A stretch of DNA of 64,000 nucleotides. It comes from Nitratidesulfovibrio sp. Lineage in GTDB: Bacteria > Desulfobacterota > Desulfovibrionia > Desulfovibrionales > Desulfovibrionaceae. The notes beneath the pieces are model-generated. The model was not told the DNA's origin. It made no database searches and worked only from the letters and a program-made list of their open reading frames with translations. Within the stretch, counting starts at the first letter, position 1. Every line of letters starts with the position of its first letter. The stretch covers positions 135,191-199,190 of the forward strand of contig NZ_JBDXXH010000001.1 in assembly GCF_040373385.1 (NCBI RefSeq), written 5' to 3'. The position numbers and the translations under genes were made by a program. Below, one piece after another: positions 46,489 through 55,926 of the stretch.

Positions 46489-47054
46489 TGGGCCTCCCGG
46501 CCTGCATCGTCAGGCTGGCAGGCCACGGCGGCCACAGGGGTGGTCTTCATGCTGCCCGGCCTGTCCGCTTTGTCTGGCCTGTCTGTTCTATCTGGCCGGG
46601 CCGATTTTTCCGGACGCCCCAGTTCGGACAGCACGTTGGTGATCATGCGGTCCAGAAAGCCCAGGGCCTGTTCGCGTTCGTCATCGGAAAAGCCACGCAC
46701 CATGGCTTCCGTCAGTTCGCGCAGGGTGGCCAGAAAGGGGGCGCGCAGCGATTCGGCTTGCGGAGTCAGGGTGATGGCCAGTTGGCGGCGGTTGCGCGGG
46801 TTCACGGTGCGGGCCACCAGTCCGGCGGCTTCCAGCTTTGCCAGCGAACGGGCGGCGGAACCCTTGTCGAAGTGCAGCTTTTCGGCCAGGTCTTCCTGCG
46901 ACACGCCGTCGCCAGCCTGAAAGAGTTCCGCCAGAAAGGGTATCTGCCCCTTGCCCACCGGCCCCAGCGGGGCGATGCGCTCCAGGGCCAGCAGCAGCAC
47001 CAGGCGGCGCAACTGGCCCACGCGGTAGGCAAAGGATGTGAGTCTCTGTTCCAT
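46485..47054 (-). CDS. MarR family regulator of the adjacent MFS pump
   Basis: 189 residues. Winged helix core at about 40-120 (VSQEDLAEKLHFDKGSAARSLAKLEAAGLVARTVNPRNRR). The C-terminal 35 residues are a charged repeat tail (GRPEKSARPDRTDRPDKADRPGS) not found in typical MarR proteins and encoded by degenerate short DNA repeats. Overlaps the MFS gene by 4 bases. A palindrome just upstream of the start (47069-47082) is a plausible operator for autoregulation. Confidence 0.85.
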   Translation of the reverse strand: MEQRLTSFAYRVGQLRRLVLLLALERIAPLGPVGKGQIPFLAELFQAGDGVSQEDLAEKLHFDKGSAARSLAKLEAAGLVARTVNPRNRRQLAITLTPQAESLRAPFLATLRELTEAMVRGFSDDEREQALGFLDRMITNVLSELGRPEKSARPDRTDRPDKADRPGSMKTTPVAAVACQPDDAGREAQ

Positions 47055-47068
47055 TGAAATGTCCTATT

Positions 47069-47098
47069 GTTGCCATTGCAACTGTTGAAGAGGCAACA
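47069..47098. promoter_or_regulatory. Candidate operator of the MarR-MFS unit
   Basis: GTTGC-CATT-GCAAC (47069-47082) is a perfect 5-bp inverted repeat, and TGTTGCC (47068-47074) pairs again with GGCAACA (47092-47098). Lies 14-44 bases before the start codon. The remaining 47099-47496 shows no gene I can support. Confidence 0.5.
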
Positions 47099-47496
47099 GA
47101 TAGGCGCGGCTCGGGCGGGTGTCAAGCTGGCGTGTGCGGGGGGGGATCGCTGCACGCGCACCCGGACGCGATATGGCGGGTTGCCCGTGTGGCTGGCGCC
47201 TTGTGGAGGGATGCGCGCCGAGAAGGGGCGTTACCGCGCGCTGCATGTGCCCCGCGCGGTCAGGTTCAGGACCGCAGAGGTCTGCCGGGGGGCAGCACTG
47301 TGCGGAACCGCCGACACCCCGGATATCTCTGACAGCGCCACCCGCGCAGGCGACAGTGGACGCCGCGCCTTGGCGGCGCTATGCGGGGGCGGTGTGCCGG
47401 GGTGCCATGCCCTTTGGGCGCATGTACCGCACTGCCGTCCCTGTTCTTCCATCCCGCGATCCACCGGACACATCCCAACAGGACAAGGAACCGCCC

Positions 47497-48399
47497 ATGA
47501 CCCCCATGCCCGCCATGCCCGCCATGATCAGCCGCCACGAATCTCCCGCAGGCCATGTTGACACAACGCCCGACGCATCAAGCGCAGCGCCATGCGTCGA
47601 TCTTTCAGGGGCCTCCGGCCCCGCCGACCTGCGCGTGCACCACGAGACCTTCCGGGTGCGCGGGTACGAGGTGGGGCCGGACGGCACCGTTTCCGCCCAG
47701 ATCATCTGCGATTACCTGCAAGAGGCGGCGGGGGTGCACGCGGACCGGCTGGGGCTTTCGCTGGCGGCGCTGCACGAGCAGGGGCAGGCGTGGGTGCTGG
47801 CCCGGCTGGTGGTGCAGGTGGAGCGCGCCCCGGCGGAAGGCGAGACGGTGACGGTGCGCACCTGGCCATGCGGGGTGGAGCGGCTGCAATTTCGGCGCGA
47901 CTATCTGATGCTGGGGCAGGACGGGGCAGTGGTGGCGCGCGGGGCCTCGTTCTGGGTGGTGATCAACCTGGCCACCCGCAGGCCGGAGCGCATTCCGCCC
48001 ACGGTGGCGGCCCTGCTGCCGGAGAACCCACCCCTGGCGCTGGACGGCAGCCTGCTGGGCGACCGGCGACCCCCCGCGCCGGATAACGGCACGGCTCCGT
48101 TTTCCGCCATCCCCTTCGCGGTGCGCCGGGCGGACATGGACCGCAACCGCCACGTGAACAACGTCCGCTACCTGGACTGGGCGCTGGAAGGCGTGCCGGA
48201 CGAGACGCAGGAGACATGCCGCCCGGCGTGGCTGGACATGCACTTTCGGGCCGAGACGGTGTACGGCGACACGGTGGAGGCGCACTGCCTGCCTGCGCCT
48301 GCCGATGTGACAGCGCCGGGCGCTGCCCGCTTCGTGCACATCCTTACCCGCCGCTCCGATGGCCGCGAGGTGGCGCGGGCCCTTACCGGCTGGCGGTAA
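47497..48399 (+). CDS. Acyl-ACP thioesterase family protein
   Basis: 300 residues from ATG at 47497 (GGACAAGGAACCGCCC upstream). Two tandem hot-dog modules: N-terminal HHETFRVRGYEVGPDGTVSAQ ... DYLQEAAGVHADRLG, and C-terminal FAVRRADMDRNRHVNNVRYLDWAL, where the Asn/His of NRHVNN are the catalytic residues of the plant FatA/FatB-type PF01643 family. Would release fatty acids from acyl carrier protein. The first ~45 residues (MTPMPAMPAMI ...) are low complexity and poorly supported as part of the fold. Confidence 0.82.
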   Translation: MTPMPAMPAMISRHESPAGHVDTTPDASSAAPCVDLSGASGPADLRVHHETFRVRGYEVGPDGTVSAQIICDYLQEAAGVHADRLGLSLAALHEQGQAWVLARLVVQVERAPAEGETVTVRTWPCGVERLQFRRDYLMLGQDGAVVARGASFWVVINLATRRPERIPPTVAALLPENPPLALDGSLLGDRRPPAPDNGTAPFSAIPFAVRRADMDRNRHVNNVRYLDWALEGVPDETQETCRPAWLDMHFRAETVYGDTVEAHCLPAPADVTAPGAARFVHILTRRSDGREVARALTGWR

Positions 48400-48509
48400 G
48401 GGCGTTGTTTTTATTCGGAAGTAGCTGGAACGGTTGAAGATTAGCAATTCCGTTGTACCTTGTTTTATTCCCGCCTCACCCAACGACCGCCTTTCGCGCG
48501 GATAGCGCC

Positions 48510-48564
48510 CGCAGCCGGAGATCGCCGCCGGAGGCTTTGCGACGGCGGAAGCTCCGGCGTTGCG
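48510..48564 (+). repeat. Structured repeat copy 4 (type II)
   Basis: Stem CCGGAG (48515-48520) / CTCCGG (48552-48557) around ATCGCCGCC ... GGCGGAAG, with outer CGCA / TGCG. Confidence 0.7.
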
Positions 48565-48640
48565 GGTGCACCGCAAACCGACCTTCCGGGCAGGACACAA
48601 CGCGAACGTTTGCCAAGGCGATGAGAGATGTGCGCACATC

Positions 48641-48707
48641 GCATTCCCGCCGCCAGATCGCCCGAGGCGCGCCAGCGCCGCAGGGAAGCTGGTGGCGGAA
48701 GGAATGC
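48641..48707 (+). repeat. Structured repeat copy 5 (type I)
   Basis: Outer GCATTC / GAATGC and stem CGCCGCCAG (48648-48656) / CTGGTGGCG (48689-48697), paired with one G-T wobble. Stem sequence differs from copies 3 and 10 yet still pairs. Confidence 0.7.
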
Positions 48708-48910
48708 GGTGCAGGACGAACTTGGGGGGACCAGGGGGGCAGCGCCCCCCGGAGCGCGGGGATGCAAGGGGCCGCCGCTCTGCGGCCCCTTGCCCGTCGG
48801 AGACATAACGAAATCGGGCGTTCACAACAGCGCACGACTGTCTTCGTAGAAGCCGCATCCAACAGGGCACAACTCCTGTCTTTCATCTTTATCTTTTTCC
48901 CCTCCCCCAC

Positions 48911-48946
48911 AAAAAACGGGGGAAGGAACCAACGTCCCTCCCCCCG
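48911..48946 (-). terminator. Rho-independent terminator of the CCA-like gene
   Basis: Minus-strand stem GGGGGGAGGGA / TCCTTCCCCCG followed by a run of six T, 30 bases past the stop codon. Confidence 0.75.
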
Positions 48947-48975
48947 CGTCTCGCAAGGAATGAATCAATCCGGCG

Positions 48976-50301
48976 CTAGCCGAAATTCTTCGCCTTGTAC
49001 TCGCGCACGTAGTCCACGGCCTCGGGCACGCTGGTCACTTCGCCCGCCACCTGCGCCTTCAGCAGCGCATCGCGCAGCATGCCCACCTGGGGGCCGGGGT
49101 GCAGGTTGGTGAATTCCATGATCTCGTTGCCGTTCAGCAGGGGTTCCAGCATCTGCTCCGGCGTTTCGGCGCGCTCCAGGTACTTCATGTTGTGATTGAA
49201 GTAGGTGTAGCTGCCGGCGCGGGCTTCCAGATCGGCACGGGCCATCTCGATGAGCCGGGGGAATTCGTCCAGCGACTTGAAGCGGCGGATGCCCCGGTCG
49301 GTGAGCATGAAGTGGAAGCGCATGTGGTGGCGCACCAGGTGGCACACCTGTTCCACGTCTTCCGGCGAGAAGTGCAGGCGGCGCAGCAGCTTGCGCGTCA
49401 CCTTCGCGCCCACGCGGTGGTGCTGGTAGAAGTTCCACTTACCGTCGAAGTATTCCGCCGTGTACAGCTTGCCCACGTCGTGGAACAGCATGGCGAAGGT
49501 ACCCAGCCAGTCGTAGTTGTATTCGCCTTCCGGGTAGTGGCGCACACACTCGATGGTGTGGTCGAACACGGTTTCTTCCGCGCCGTCGTCGTTGCGCTGC
49601 TGGCGCACGCGGGACAGGGCCGCCACTTCAGGCAGCAGGCCGTGCAGCACCTGCGAATCGAACAGCAACTGCACGAACTTCCACATGCACTCGGCTTCCA
49701 CCTTGCGCCATTCGTCCATGATGTCCGAGATGCGCACGTAGTCCAGCACGCGGCTGGCGGCGCGGATGATGGCCATCCACGAGTTGGGCTCGATGGGCAG
49801 GTCGAAGTTGGCCGCGAAGCGCATGGCCCGGATGACCAGAAGATAGTTGCGGCGCAGGGTTTCGTCCGGAATGCCGCGCAGTTGCACCTTGCCCTTCGAG
49901 AAATCCTCGAAGCCTTCATACGCGTCGCCAGTGTGGGCGATGAACGGGCAGGAAAGGGCCGGGGGCATCTTGCCCTGCTCTTCCAGCACGCGCAGCATGC
50001 GCGGGGTGATGCGGGCCAGGGTATGTTCCGGGTGCGAGGATTCTTCGGTATCGGTGTGGTAGAAGCGGATCAGGGCTCCGCCTTCGCGCATGGTGGCGAC
50101 CACGCCCTCTTCGTTGGAGCGCTCGAGGCTGGGAAAAAGCTTGCCGAGCTCTTCGTAGTCGGGCTCGCAGGCGATGTCGATTTCGGTTTCGCGGCCGTCC
50201 AGCAGTTCCTTTTGCAACTGCGCGTTGACCACGTAGGCGTCGTAACCGTTGCGAAGGATGGCCTTGCAGATGGCTATGGCGTCCTTGAAAGGTTGGCTCA
50301 T
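48976..50301 (-). CDS. CCA-adding-enzyme/poly(A) polymerase relative with HD domain, catalytic head degenerate
   Basis: 441 residues, starting MSQPFKDAIAICKAILRNGYDAYVV. The overall order (head, neck PIEPNSWMAIIRAASRVLDYVR, then HD domain LGTFAMLFHDVGKLYTAEYF) is that of bacterial CCA-adding enzymes and poly(A) polymerases fused to HD. In the head, however, the GGxVRD motif is replaced by VVNAQLQKELL and the DxD pair by TEIDIA, so nucleotidyl transfer looks lost or strongly altered, while the HD pair and metal-binding histidines (HHRVG, HHMRFH) remain. Possibly a phosphohydrolase acting on RNA ends; function is inferred. ATG at 50301 has AGGAGGACAGGG upstream. Single gene with its own terminator. 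Confidence 0.7.
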   Translation of the reverse strand: MSQPFKDAIAICKAILRNGYDAYVVNAQLQKELLDGRETEIDIACEPDYEELGKLFPSLERSNEEGVVATMREGGALIRFYHTDTEESSHPEHTLARITPRMLRVLEEQGKMPPALSCPFIAHTGDAYEGFEDFSKGKVQLRGIPDETLRRNYLLVIRAMRFAANFDLPIEPNSWMAIIRAASRVLDYVRISDIMDEWRKVEAECMWKFVQLLFDSQVLHGLLPEVAALSRVRQQRNDDGAEETVFDHTIECVRHYPEGEYNYDWLGTFAMLFHDVGKLYTAEYFDGKWNFYQHHRVGAKVTRKLLRRLHFSPEDVEQVCHLVRHHMRFHFMLTDRGIRRFKSLDEFPRLIEMARADLEARAGSYTYFNHNMKYLERAETPEQMLEPLLNGNEIMEFTNLHPGPQVGMLRDALLKAQVAGEVTSVPEAVDYVREYKAKNFG

Positions 50302-50618
50302 CCCTGTCCTCCTGAAAGTGATGAAAGGCGCGCCCTCCGGCGCGGTGCCATCCGTGCATCACAGGCGCGGCCCGAAAAGTCAAGGCGGCTAGGCGTGACG
50401 GGGCGCGGACGGTGGCCGTGGGCTGGCTATGGCCCGTGGCAGTGGATGGGTCAGCGCTGGGTGCGTGCGCACGGGAAGTGTGTCCGTCTGATTGTGCCAA
50501 AATGCACAAAAGTGGCGGAGGATGCAAGGGGGAGTGGGGTGGGGGCTGTCGGGGGGAGGGGTTGTCGGGGGTAGGGGTGGGAGGGGTGAGGGGAGAGGGG
50601 ATGCTGCCTGATGGGTAC
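50302..50618. other. Intergenic region upstream of repeat cluster 3
   Basis: No gene seen. A G-rich tract at 50520-50605 (GGGGGAGGGG-type runs on the plus strand) resembles the poly-G tract before repeat cluster 1 and directly abuts the end module at 50619. Confidence 0.45.
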
Positions 50619-50774
50619 GGCCTCTACGAATACACTCCTGCCCTGTTGTGCTCGCCCGATTTCGTTATGCCTCCGGCGGGCAAGGGGCCGCAGAGCGGCG
50701 GCCCCTTGCATCCCCGCGCTCCAGGGGGGCTTCGCCACCCCTGGACCCCCAGCGTTTCCTGCGCGGCGTCCCTG

Positions 50775-50824
50775 CGGCGGCAGCTTCCCTCCGGCGCTGG
50801 GGCGCCTCCGGGCGATCTGCCGCC
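50775..50824 (-). repeat. Structured repeat copy 6 (type I)
   Basis: Minus-strand stem GGCGGCAG / CTGCCGCC, perfect 8 bp, enclosing ATCGCCCGGAGGCGC ... GCGCCGGAGGGAAG. Confidence 0.7.
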
Positions 50825-50900
50825 TGTGCCGCCAATGCGCGCGAATCTCTCGTCATCCTTGATGAAAGCTTGTGTGCCCCTTCGTCGGATTTCCTGCACC

Positions 50901-50966
50901 GCATTCCTTTCGCCGCCAGCTTCCCTGCGGCGCTGGGCGCCTCGGGCGATCTGCCGACGGGAATGC
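50901..50966 (-). repeat. Structured repeat copy 7 (type I)
   Basis: Minus-strand outer GCATTC / GAATGC with stem CGTCGGCAG / CTGGCGGCG (one wobble, one mismatch) around ATCGCCCGAGGCGC ... GCGCCGCAGGGAAG. Confidence 0.65.
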
Positions 50967-51040
50967 GGTGTGCGCCAATCTCTCGTAGCCACGACGTAGC
51001 GAGGGAGCCTTTGCAACACGCGTTTTGCGGCGCGTATCCG

Positions 51041-51091
51041 CGACGCCGGAGCTTCCGCCTCGCAAAGCCTCGGCGGCGATCTCCGGCTGCG
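51041..51091 (-). repeat. Structured repeat copy 8 (type II)
   Basis: Minus-strand stem CCGGAG / CTCCGG around ATCGCCGCC ... GGCGGAAG, with outer CGCAG / CGTCG partly paired. Confidence 0.7.
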
Positions 51092-51496
51092 GACGCGTAT
51101 CGCCGCACAAAGGTTTTCAGTGCAAAATGAAGGGCGACTTGCTCGTCGAGGTAAGCAACTCGCGTGGAATGGATTCCGTTACGTATTGGCTGGGTGCGAA
51201 CGCATCGTGGGGTAGGGGCAGGTGTCCTTAGCGAGAAGGCGGCGGGAGACTGGTGTACAGTGAAGGCTCGTAGCCGCGCTCAGCCCAACGGGAGATTGTG
51301 CGTGTGCTTAGGCCGATTAAACGGACACGGACAGTGCGTAGACGCATGTGACGCCGGGTTTTGATGGCGGTACATACGTCGCAACGGGGGCATGGATAAG
51401 GGTGCCCAAGTGGGATGAGGGCAACGGGAAATTGGCGCACAGCGAAGGCGCGTAGCGTTGTCAGGCCACCGTGAGATTGGTGCGCATTGGCGTCAC

Positions 51497-51546
51497 CGGC
51501 GGCAGATCGCCCGGAGGCGCTTAGCGCCGAAGGGAAGCTGCCGCCG
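51497..51546 (+). repeat. Structured repeat copy 9 (type I)
   Basis: Perfect 9-bp stem CGGCGGCAG / CTGCCGCCG around ATCGCCCGGAGGCGC-TTA-GCGCCGAAGGGAAG. Confidence 0.7.
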
Positions 51547-51621
51547 TAGGGACGCTGCGCAAGATACGTATGGAGGGGGTGCCCTGGCTCTGCCAAGGCA
51601 ACGGGAGCTTGGCGCACATAC

Positions 51622-51688
51622 GCATTCCGCCGGGCAGATCGCCCGGAGGCGCCCCAGCGCCGGAGGGAAGCTGCCCGGTGAAGAATGC
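51622..51688 (+). repeat. Structured repeat copy 10 (type I)
   Basis: Outer GCATTC / GAATGC and perfect stem CCGGGCAG (51630-51637) / CTGCCCGG (51671-51678) around ATCGCCCGGAGGCGC ... GCGCCGGAGGGAAG. Confidence 0.7.
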
Positions 51689-51881
51689 GGTGCAGGACGA
51701 ACTTGGGGGGACCAGGGGGGCAGCGCCCCCCGGAGCGCGGGGGTACAGGGGGCCGCCGCTTAGCGGCCCCCTGCCCGTCGGAGACATAACGAAATCGGGC
51801 GGTACCAACAGGGCAGGACTGTCTTCGTAGAAGCCGTGTCCAACAGGACGGTGCGTCCCCTTCCCCTTGCGGCGCAGCCCC

Positions 51882-53162
51882 CTACACCACCTTCACCCCG
51901 CCAAGCCACAGCGCCTTCACCCTGCCCACCAGCTCCCGTCCCAGAAACGGCGTGTTCAGGCTCTTCGAGTGCATGGTCTCGCGCGAGGGCACCCACTTCT
52001 CTTCCGGGTCCAGCAGGAAGAAATCCGCCGGGTCGCCGACGCCAAATCCGTTCACGGGCAGCCCGAATATCTTCGCCGGTTCCGTCGCCCACAGGCGCAT
52101 CAGGTCGGCTTCCGTCAGCACTCCTTCGCACACCAGCCCCCATGTCAGGGCCACGGCGGTATCAAGGCCGGTAATGCCATTGGGGGCCTCGTCCAGCGGG
52201 GTTTCCTTTTCGTGCGCGGCGTGCGGGGCATGGTCGGTGGCCAGGATGTCGATGACGCCGGATTGCACCGCCTCGCGCAGGGCGGCCACATCGTCGTCGG
52301 TGCGCAGGGGCGGGTTGACCTTGGCCTTGGTGTCGTACCCCAAGAGTTCCCTGTCGGTCAGCAGCAGGTAGTGGGGGCAGGTTTCCGCCGTTACCGGCAC
52401 GCCGCGCTGCTTGGCCCAGGCGATCAGCTCCACGGAGCGGCGGCACGAGATGTGCGCAAGGTGAATGGGCAGCTTCAGGTAGTCGGCCAGCAGGATGTCG
52501 CGCGCCACGTGCAGCGCCTCGCCGATGTCCGGCTGGCCCTTCACCCCGATGCGTCCGCTGGTCTCGCCCTCGTTCATGTGCGCGCCCTTGGCCAGGTAGG
52601 GGTCCTCGCAGTGGTCGATGACCACCTTGCCCTGGTCGGCGGCGTATTCCACGCAGCGGCGGAACATTTCGGTATCCGGCACGGGCGCGCCGTCGTTGGA
52701 AAAGGCCACGCAGCCCGCCTCGGCCAGTTCGGCCAGCGGGGCAAGCTCCGTGCCCTTCAGCCCCACCGTGGCCGCGCCGATGGGGTGCAGGCGCGGGCCG
52801 TGCGGCCAGTGGCGGCGGGCGGTGTCGATCATGTCCCGCGTGATGGAGGCATCGTCGTTGACCGGCTTGGTGTTGGCCATGCACAGCACGGCCCCGAACC
52901 CGCCGTGGGCGGCGGCGGCAAGCCCGCTGGCGATGTCTTCCTTGTACTCCTGACCCGGTTCGCGCATGTGGGTGTGCGCGTCGATGAAGGCCGGGAACAG
53001 CACCATGCCCTTGGCATCGATGCTTGCCGCGTCTTGCGGCGCAGTGCCGGAACCGGCGTCCGTCACGGACGCAATGCGCCCGTCGGCCACGGCAACGTCC
53101 ACCATGCGCCCCAGCAGGCGGGCATTGCGAAGGAACAGGGATGCGGAAGTGGTGGCGGTCAT
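51882..53162 (-). CDS. pyrC: Dihydroorotase, class I
   Basis: 426 residues. Metal-binding [16 protein letters not shown] near residue 60, later metal and substrate motifs ([20 protein letters not shown], about 300-312) and [11 protein letters not shown] are complete. Third step of pyrimidine synthesis, closing carbamoyl-aspartate to dihydroorotate. The ATG at 53162 overlaps the pyrB stop by 4 bases, so the two are translationally coupled and may form a complex, as class I dihydroorotase often does with aspartate carbamoyltransferase. Confidence 0.95.
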   Translation of the reverse strand: MTATTSASLFLRNARLLGRMVDVAVADGRIASVTDAGSGTAPQDAASIDAKGMVLFPAFIDAHTHMREPGQEYKEDIASGLAAAAHGGFGAVLCMANTKPVNDDASITRDMIDTARRHWPHGPRLHPIGAATVGLKGTELAPLAELAEAGCVAFSNDGAPVPDTEMFRRCVEYAADQGKVVIDHCEDPYLAKGAHMNEGETSGRIGVKGQPDIGEALHVARDILLADYLKLPIHLAHISCRRSVELIAWAKQRGVPVTAETCPHYLLLTDRELLGYDTKAKVNPPLRTDDDVAALREAVQSGVIDILATDHAPHAAHEKETPLDEAPNGITGLDTAVALTWGLVCEGVLTEADLMRLWATEPAKIFGLPVNGFGVGDPADFFLLDPEEKWVPSRETMHSKSLNTPFLGRELVGRVKALWLGGVKVV

Positions 53163-54136
53163 GCGCGGCCTCCGTTGTCGGCGGTCTGCTCTGTGCCGGT
53201 GCGGGTGGCGAGCAGGAAAAGGATTGCCATGCGCGTGGCCACGCCTGCGGCCACCTGGTCCAGGATCAGGCTTTCGGGCGAGTCGGCCAGCACGGACGAT
53301 ATTTCCAGTCCCCGGTTCATGGGGCCGGGGTGCAGCACCCGCGCGCCCGGCGCGGCCATGGCCAGGTGCCGGGGCGACAGGCAGAAACGCTGCGCGTATT
53401 CACGCAGGTCGGGCAGCAGGCCCGCCTGCTGGCGTTCCAGTTGCAGGCGCAGGCACATCACCGCGTCCGCGCCCTGCACGGCGTCGTCCAGCCGGTTGAA
53501 GATGGTCACCGGCCAGTTGTGCACCCCGGCGGGCAGCAGGGTACGCGGCGCGCACAGCCGCACCTTTACCCCCAGCGACGAGAGCAGGTGCACGTTGGAG
53601 CGGGCCACCCGGCTGTGGGCAATGTCACCAAGGATGAGCAGGGTGCGCCCCTCGAAGGTGTCGCCCCAGACCTGGCGCAGCGAATAGCAGTCCAGCAGGG
53701 CCTGGGTGGGGTGGGCGTGCCAGCCGTCGCCCGCGTTGACCACAGAGCAGTCCAGCCGTTCGGCCAGAAACTGCGCCGCGCCGCTGGACGAATGGCGGAT
53801 GACGATGATGTCCGGCGTCATGGCCTGCAAGGTGAGGGCGGTGTCCTTCAGGCTTTCGCCCTTGGACAGGCTGGACCCGCTCTTGGCCAGCGAGAAGGTG
53901 TCGGCGGAAAGCCGCTTGCCCGCCACGTCGAACGAGGTCTTGGTGCGGGTGCTCGGCTCCGCGAAGAACAGCACCACGCTCTTGCCCTTCAGGGTGGGCA
54001 CCTTTTTCACGGGGCGGCGGTTGATGTCGTGGAACTGGGCCGCCGTATCCAGCAGGTGGAACAGCTCTGGCCGCGTCAGCTGGGTGACGTCCAGCAGGTC
54101 CTTGTGGGGCCACGTGGGGCGTTGTGCGTGCTGCAT
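53159..54136 (-). CDS. pyrB: Aspartate carbamoyltransferase, catalytic chain
   Basis: 325 residues from ATG at 54136; the frame continues upstream through the preceding gene but that is read-through. Carbamoyl-phosphate loop [10 protein letters not shown] (with Lys instead of the second Arg of STRTR), [11 protein letters not shown] and the C-terminal [11 protein letters not shown] are intact. Second step of pyrimidine synthesis. No pyrI regulatory chain gene is present. Starts 14 bases after the upstream amidohydrolase stop. Confidence 0.95.
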   Translation of the reverse strand: MQHAQRPTWPHKDLLDVTQLTRPELFHLLDTAAQFHDINRRPVKKVPTLKGKSVVLFFAEPSTRTKTSFDVAGKRLSADTFSLAKSGSSLSKGESLKDTALTLQAMTPDIIVIRHSSSGAAQFLAERLDCSVVNAGDGWHAHPTQALLDCYSLRQVWGDTFEGRTLLILGDIAHSRVARSNVHLLSSLGVKVRLCAPRTLLPAGVHNWPVTIFNRLDDAVQGADAVMCLRLQLERQQAGLLPDLREYAQRFCLSPRHLAMAAPGARVLHPGPMNRGLEISSVLADSPESLILDQVAAGVATRMAILFLLATRTGTEQTADNGGRA

Positions 54137-54150
54137 GTGGGTGTGGGGGG

Positions 54151-55620
54151 TTACGGGGTTGTCCCCAGTGCTTGGGAAAAATCTTGGGGCAGCAGGGCCA
54201 GCCGCGCGCGGCGGCCGGGAACGATGGCGCCGATGTCGCCCCGGCCCAGTGCGGCTGCGCCGCCCACGGTCAGCAGGCGCAGCAGGGCGGCGGGGGGCAG
54301 GTCGTGCCCGGCGGGCAGGTCGCGCAGGGCGCGGGCCTCGTTCCACAGGTCCAGGTCGTGGTTCGAGGCCAGGCTGTCGGTGCCTAGGCACAGCGGCGTG
54401 CCCGCCGCAGCCAGGGCGCGGGCCGGGGCCGTGCCCACGCTGATGGCCGCGTTGGAGCGCGGGCACAGGCAGACGTGCGCGCCCGATTCGGCCAGCAGGC
54501 GGATGTCCGACGCGTCCAGTTGCACGCAGTGCACGGCCAGGGTGCCTTCGTCCAGCAGGCCAAGGTCGGCGGCATAGGGCACGGGGCGCATGCCCGGCGC
54601 GGCAAAGCCCGGCGGCAGCACGCGCACGGCCAGCAGGTCGGCCAGCGCGCCGCGCCCGGTGGTCAGGAATTCCACCTCGTCCGGGTGCTCGGCCAAGTGC
54701 ATGGAAAAGACGCGGTGGTTGCGTTCGCACCAGCGGCGGGCGGCGGCGAGCGCAACCGGGTGGGTGGAATACAGGGAGTGCCCGGCCAGCGCGGCATCGG
54801 GATGGAGCGGGAAGGGCGCGCCGGGTGCGGGGGATGCGCCTGTCGGGCCGGAGGGAACGATATCGTCCGCAGCAAGATCGGACGCCAGTTCCGCCATGGC
54901 GCGCGGCCACAGGGCGGCGGTGTCTGCGGGGGCTGCCGGTTCGCCGTCGGGCGTGGTGAAGCGGTAGCCGAACACCTCCGCGAAGTGTGAACAGCCGATG
55001 GACGCGGCCTGCATGGCCCGGTGCACGGCGGCGGGGGCCACGGCGGTGATGTCGCCCACGTGGGCGGTGTGGCAGGCCGCAAGCTGGCGGGCGGCTTCGG
55101 TCAGCGCGGCGGCGCGGACATCCGGCGGGGTTTCGGCCCCGGCGGCCACGAGCGACAGCAGGCTTTTCACCCACGGCACAAAGCCGCCCCCAAGCACGGT
55201 GCGCCCGGCCAGGTGCGAAAGTTCGAGGTGTGTGTGGCAATTGACCACGCCGGGCGTCAGGGTGACCTCGCCAAGGTCGGACAGGGGAACCCCCGCGCGG
55301 CGGCGGAAGGCATCCATGGGTTCCACGGCCTCGATGACGCCCCCGCGCAACCCGGAGAGCACGCGGGCCGCGCCATCCGCGCCATTCGGGGCACCCACGC
55401 CATCTGGGGCATTCGCGCCATCAGGGACATTCGCGTCGGGCGGCGTGGTGCACGCGCCATCAGTCAATGCCGCCTGCCCGGCACCGTCCAAGAAAACGCC
55501 CCGGATCACAACGACATGGTCGTCGAGAACGCGGGGCGGCGAAAACAGGTCGCGCGGGTCTCGTGCTGGACCCTCACCTGCGAGAGGTATGACGCGTCGC
55601 GCGCGGACGGCGATGAGCAT
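54151..55620 (-). CDS. Amidohydrolase of the chlorohydrolase/deaminase group
   Basis: 489 residues from ATG at 55620 ([17 protein letters not shown]). TIM-barrel metal hydrolase: [19 protein letters not shown] carries Hx[14 protein letters not shown] and [16 protein letters not shown] complete the site. Family members deaminate adenine-type nucleosides, for example S-adenosylhomocysteine or aminodeoxyfutalosine (menaquinone route); the HTHLELS wording favours the latter but I cannot settle it. A decapeptide-like repeat ([23 protein letters not shown]) interrupts the N-terminal barrel at about residues 60-85. First gene of a unit with pyrB and pyrC. Confidence 0.75.
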   Translation of the reverse strand: MLIAVRARRVIPLAGEGPARDPRDLFSPPRVLDDHVVVIRGVFLDGAGQAALTDGACTTPPDANVPDGANAPDGVGAPNGADGAARVLSGLRGGVIEAVEPMDAFRRRAGVPLSDLGEVTLTPGVVNCHTHLELSHLAGRTVLGGGFVPWVKSLLSLVAAGAETPPDVRAAALTEAARQLAACHTAHVGDITAVAPAAVHRAMQAASIGCSHFAEVFGYRFTTPDGEPAAPADTAALWPRAMAELASDLAADDIVPSGPTGASPAPGAPFPLHPDAALAGHSLYSTHPVALAAARRWCERNHRVFSMHLAEHPDEVEFLTTGRGALADLLAVRVLPPGFAAPGMRPVPYAADLGLLDEGTLAVHCVQLDASDIRLLAESGAHVCLCPRSNAAISVGTAPARALAAAGTPLCLGTDSLASNHDLDLWNEARALRDLPAGHDLPPAALLRLLTVGGAAALGRGDIGAIVPGRRARLALLPQDFSQALGTTP

Positions 55621-55926
55621 TGTCTGTACGGGGGGTTGGGTGTACAAGCCGGGCACAGTGGCTCCCGGCACTGGGGGCATGTCGTTGGACGCATGCCCAC
55701 AAGATAGTGTTCCACAATCGGGTGGGGATGTAAAGAAAAGGGGCGCTCCCGCCGAACAGATGGCGACGGATGACCACGCCTGGCAGTTGCGCTGCCCGGC
55801 GGCCTGCCGTCTGCCAGCCCCCCGGTTTTCGCAGTTCCCCCAGTTTCCGCAGTCCCCGCAGTCCGGCCCCATTCCGGGGGCGCACGCGCATCGCACCTTC
55901 AACCGCCAGTTCTCGCGCAGATTCCC
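55621..55926. other. Divergent promoter region
   Basis: 306 bp between the divergent amidohydrolase and WcbI-like genes. It includes short tandem units around 55835-55870 (AGTTCCCCCAGTTTCCGCAGTCCCCGCAGTCC spread over degenerate 9-10-base steps) and no further gene. Confidence 0.45.

Larger units (their letters stand above)
48510..48854. repeat. Composite repeat cluster 2 between the thioesterase and CCA-like genes
   Basis: Non-coding stretch holding one type II and one type I structured repeat, then GGGGGGCAGCGCCCCCC and GGGGCCGC / GCGGCCCC hairpins, and ending with a minus-sense end module at 48791-48854 (CATAACGAAATCGGGCG ... TCTTCGTAGAAGCC). Unlike clusters 1 and 3 it has no plus-sense end module on the left. 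Confidence 0.75.
50619..51834. repeat. Composite repeat cluster 3 between the CCA-like gene and pyrC
   Basis: About 1.2 kb without credible genes, bordered by inverted end modules: plus sense 50619-50682 (GGCCTCTACGAA ... GATTTCGTTATG) and minus sense 51771-51834. Contains five structured repeats. The central part (51130-51470) repeats a looser unit, AACGGGA(A/G)(A/C)TTGGCGCAC with GTGAAGGC(T/G)CGTAGC, at about 51230, 51289, 51425 and 51600. Confidence 0.75.
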
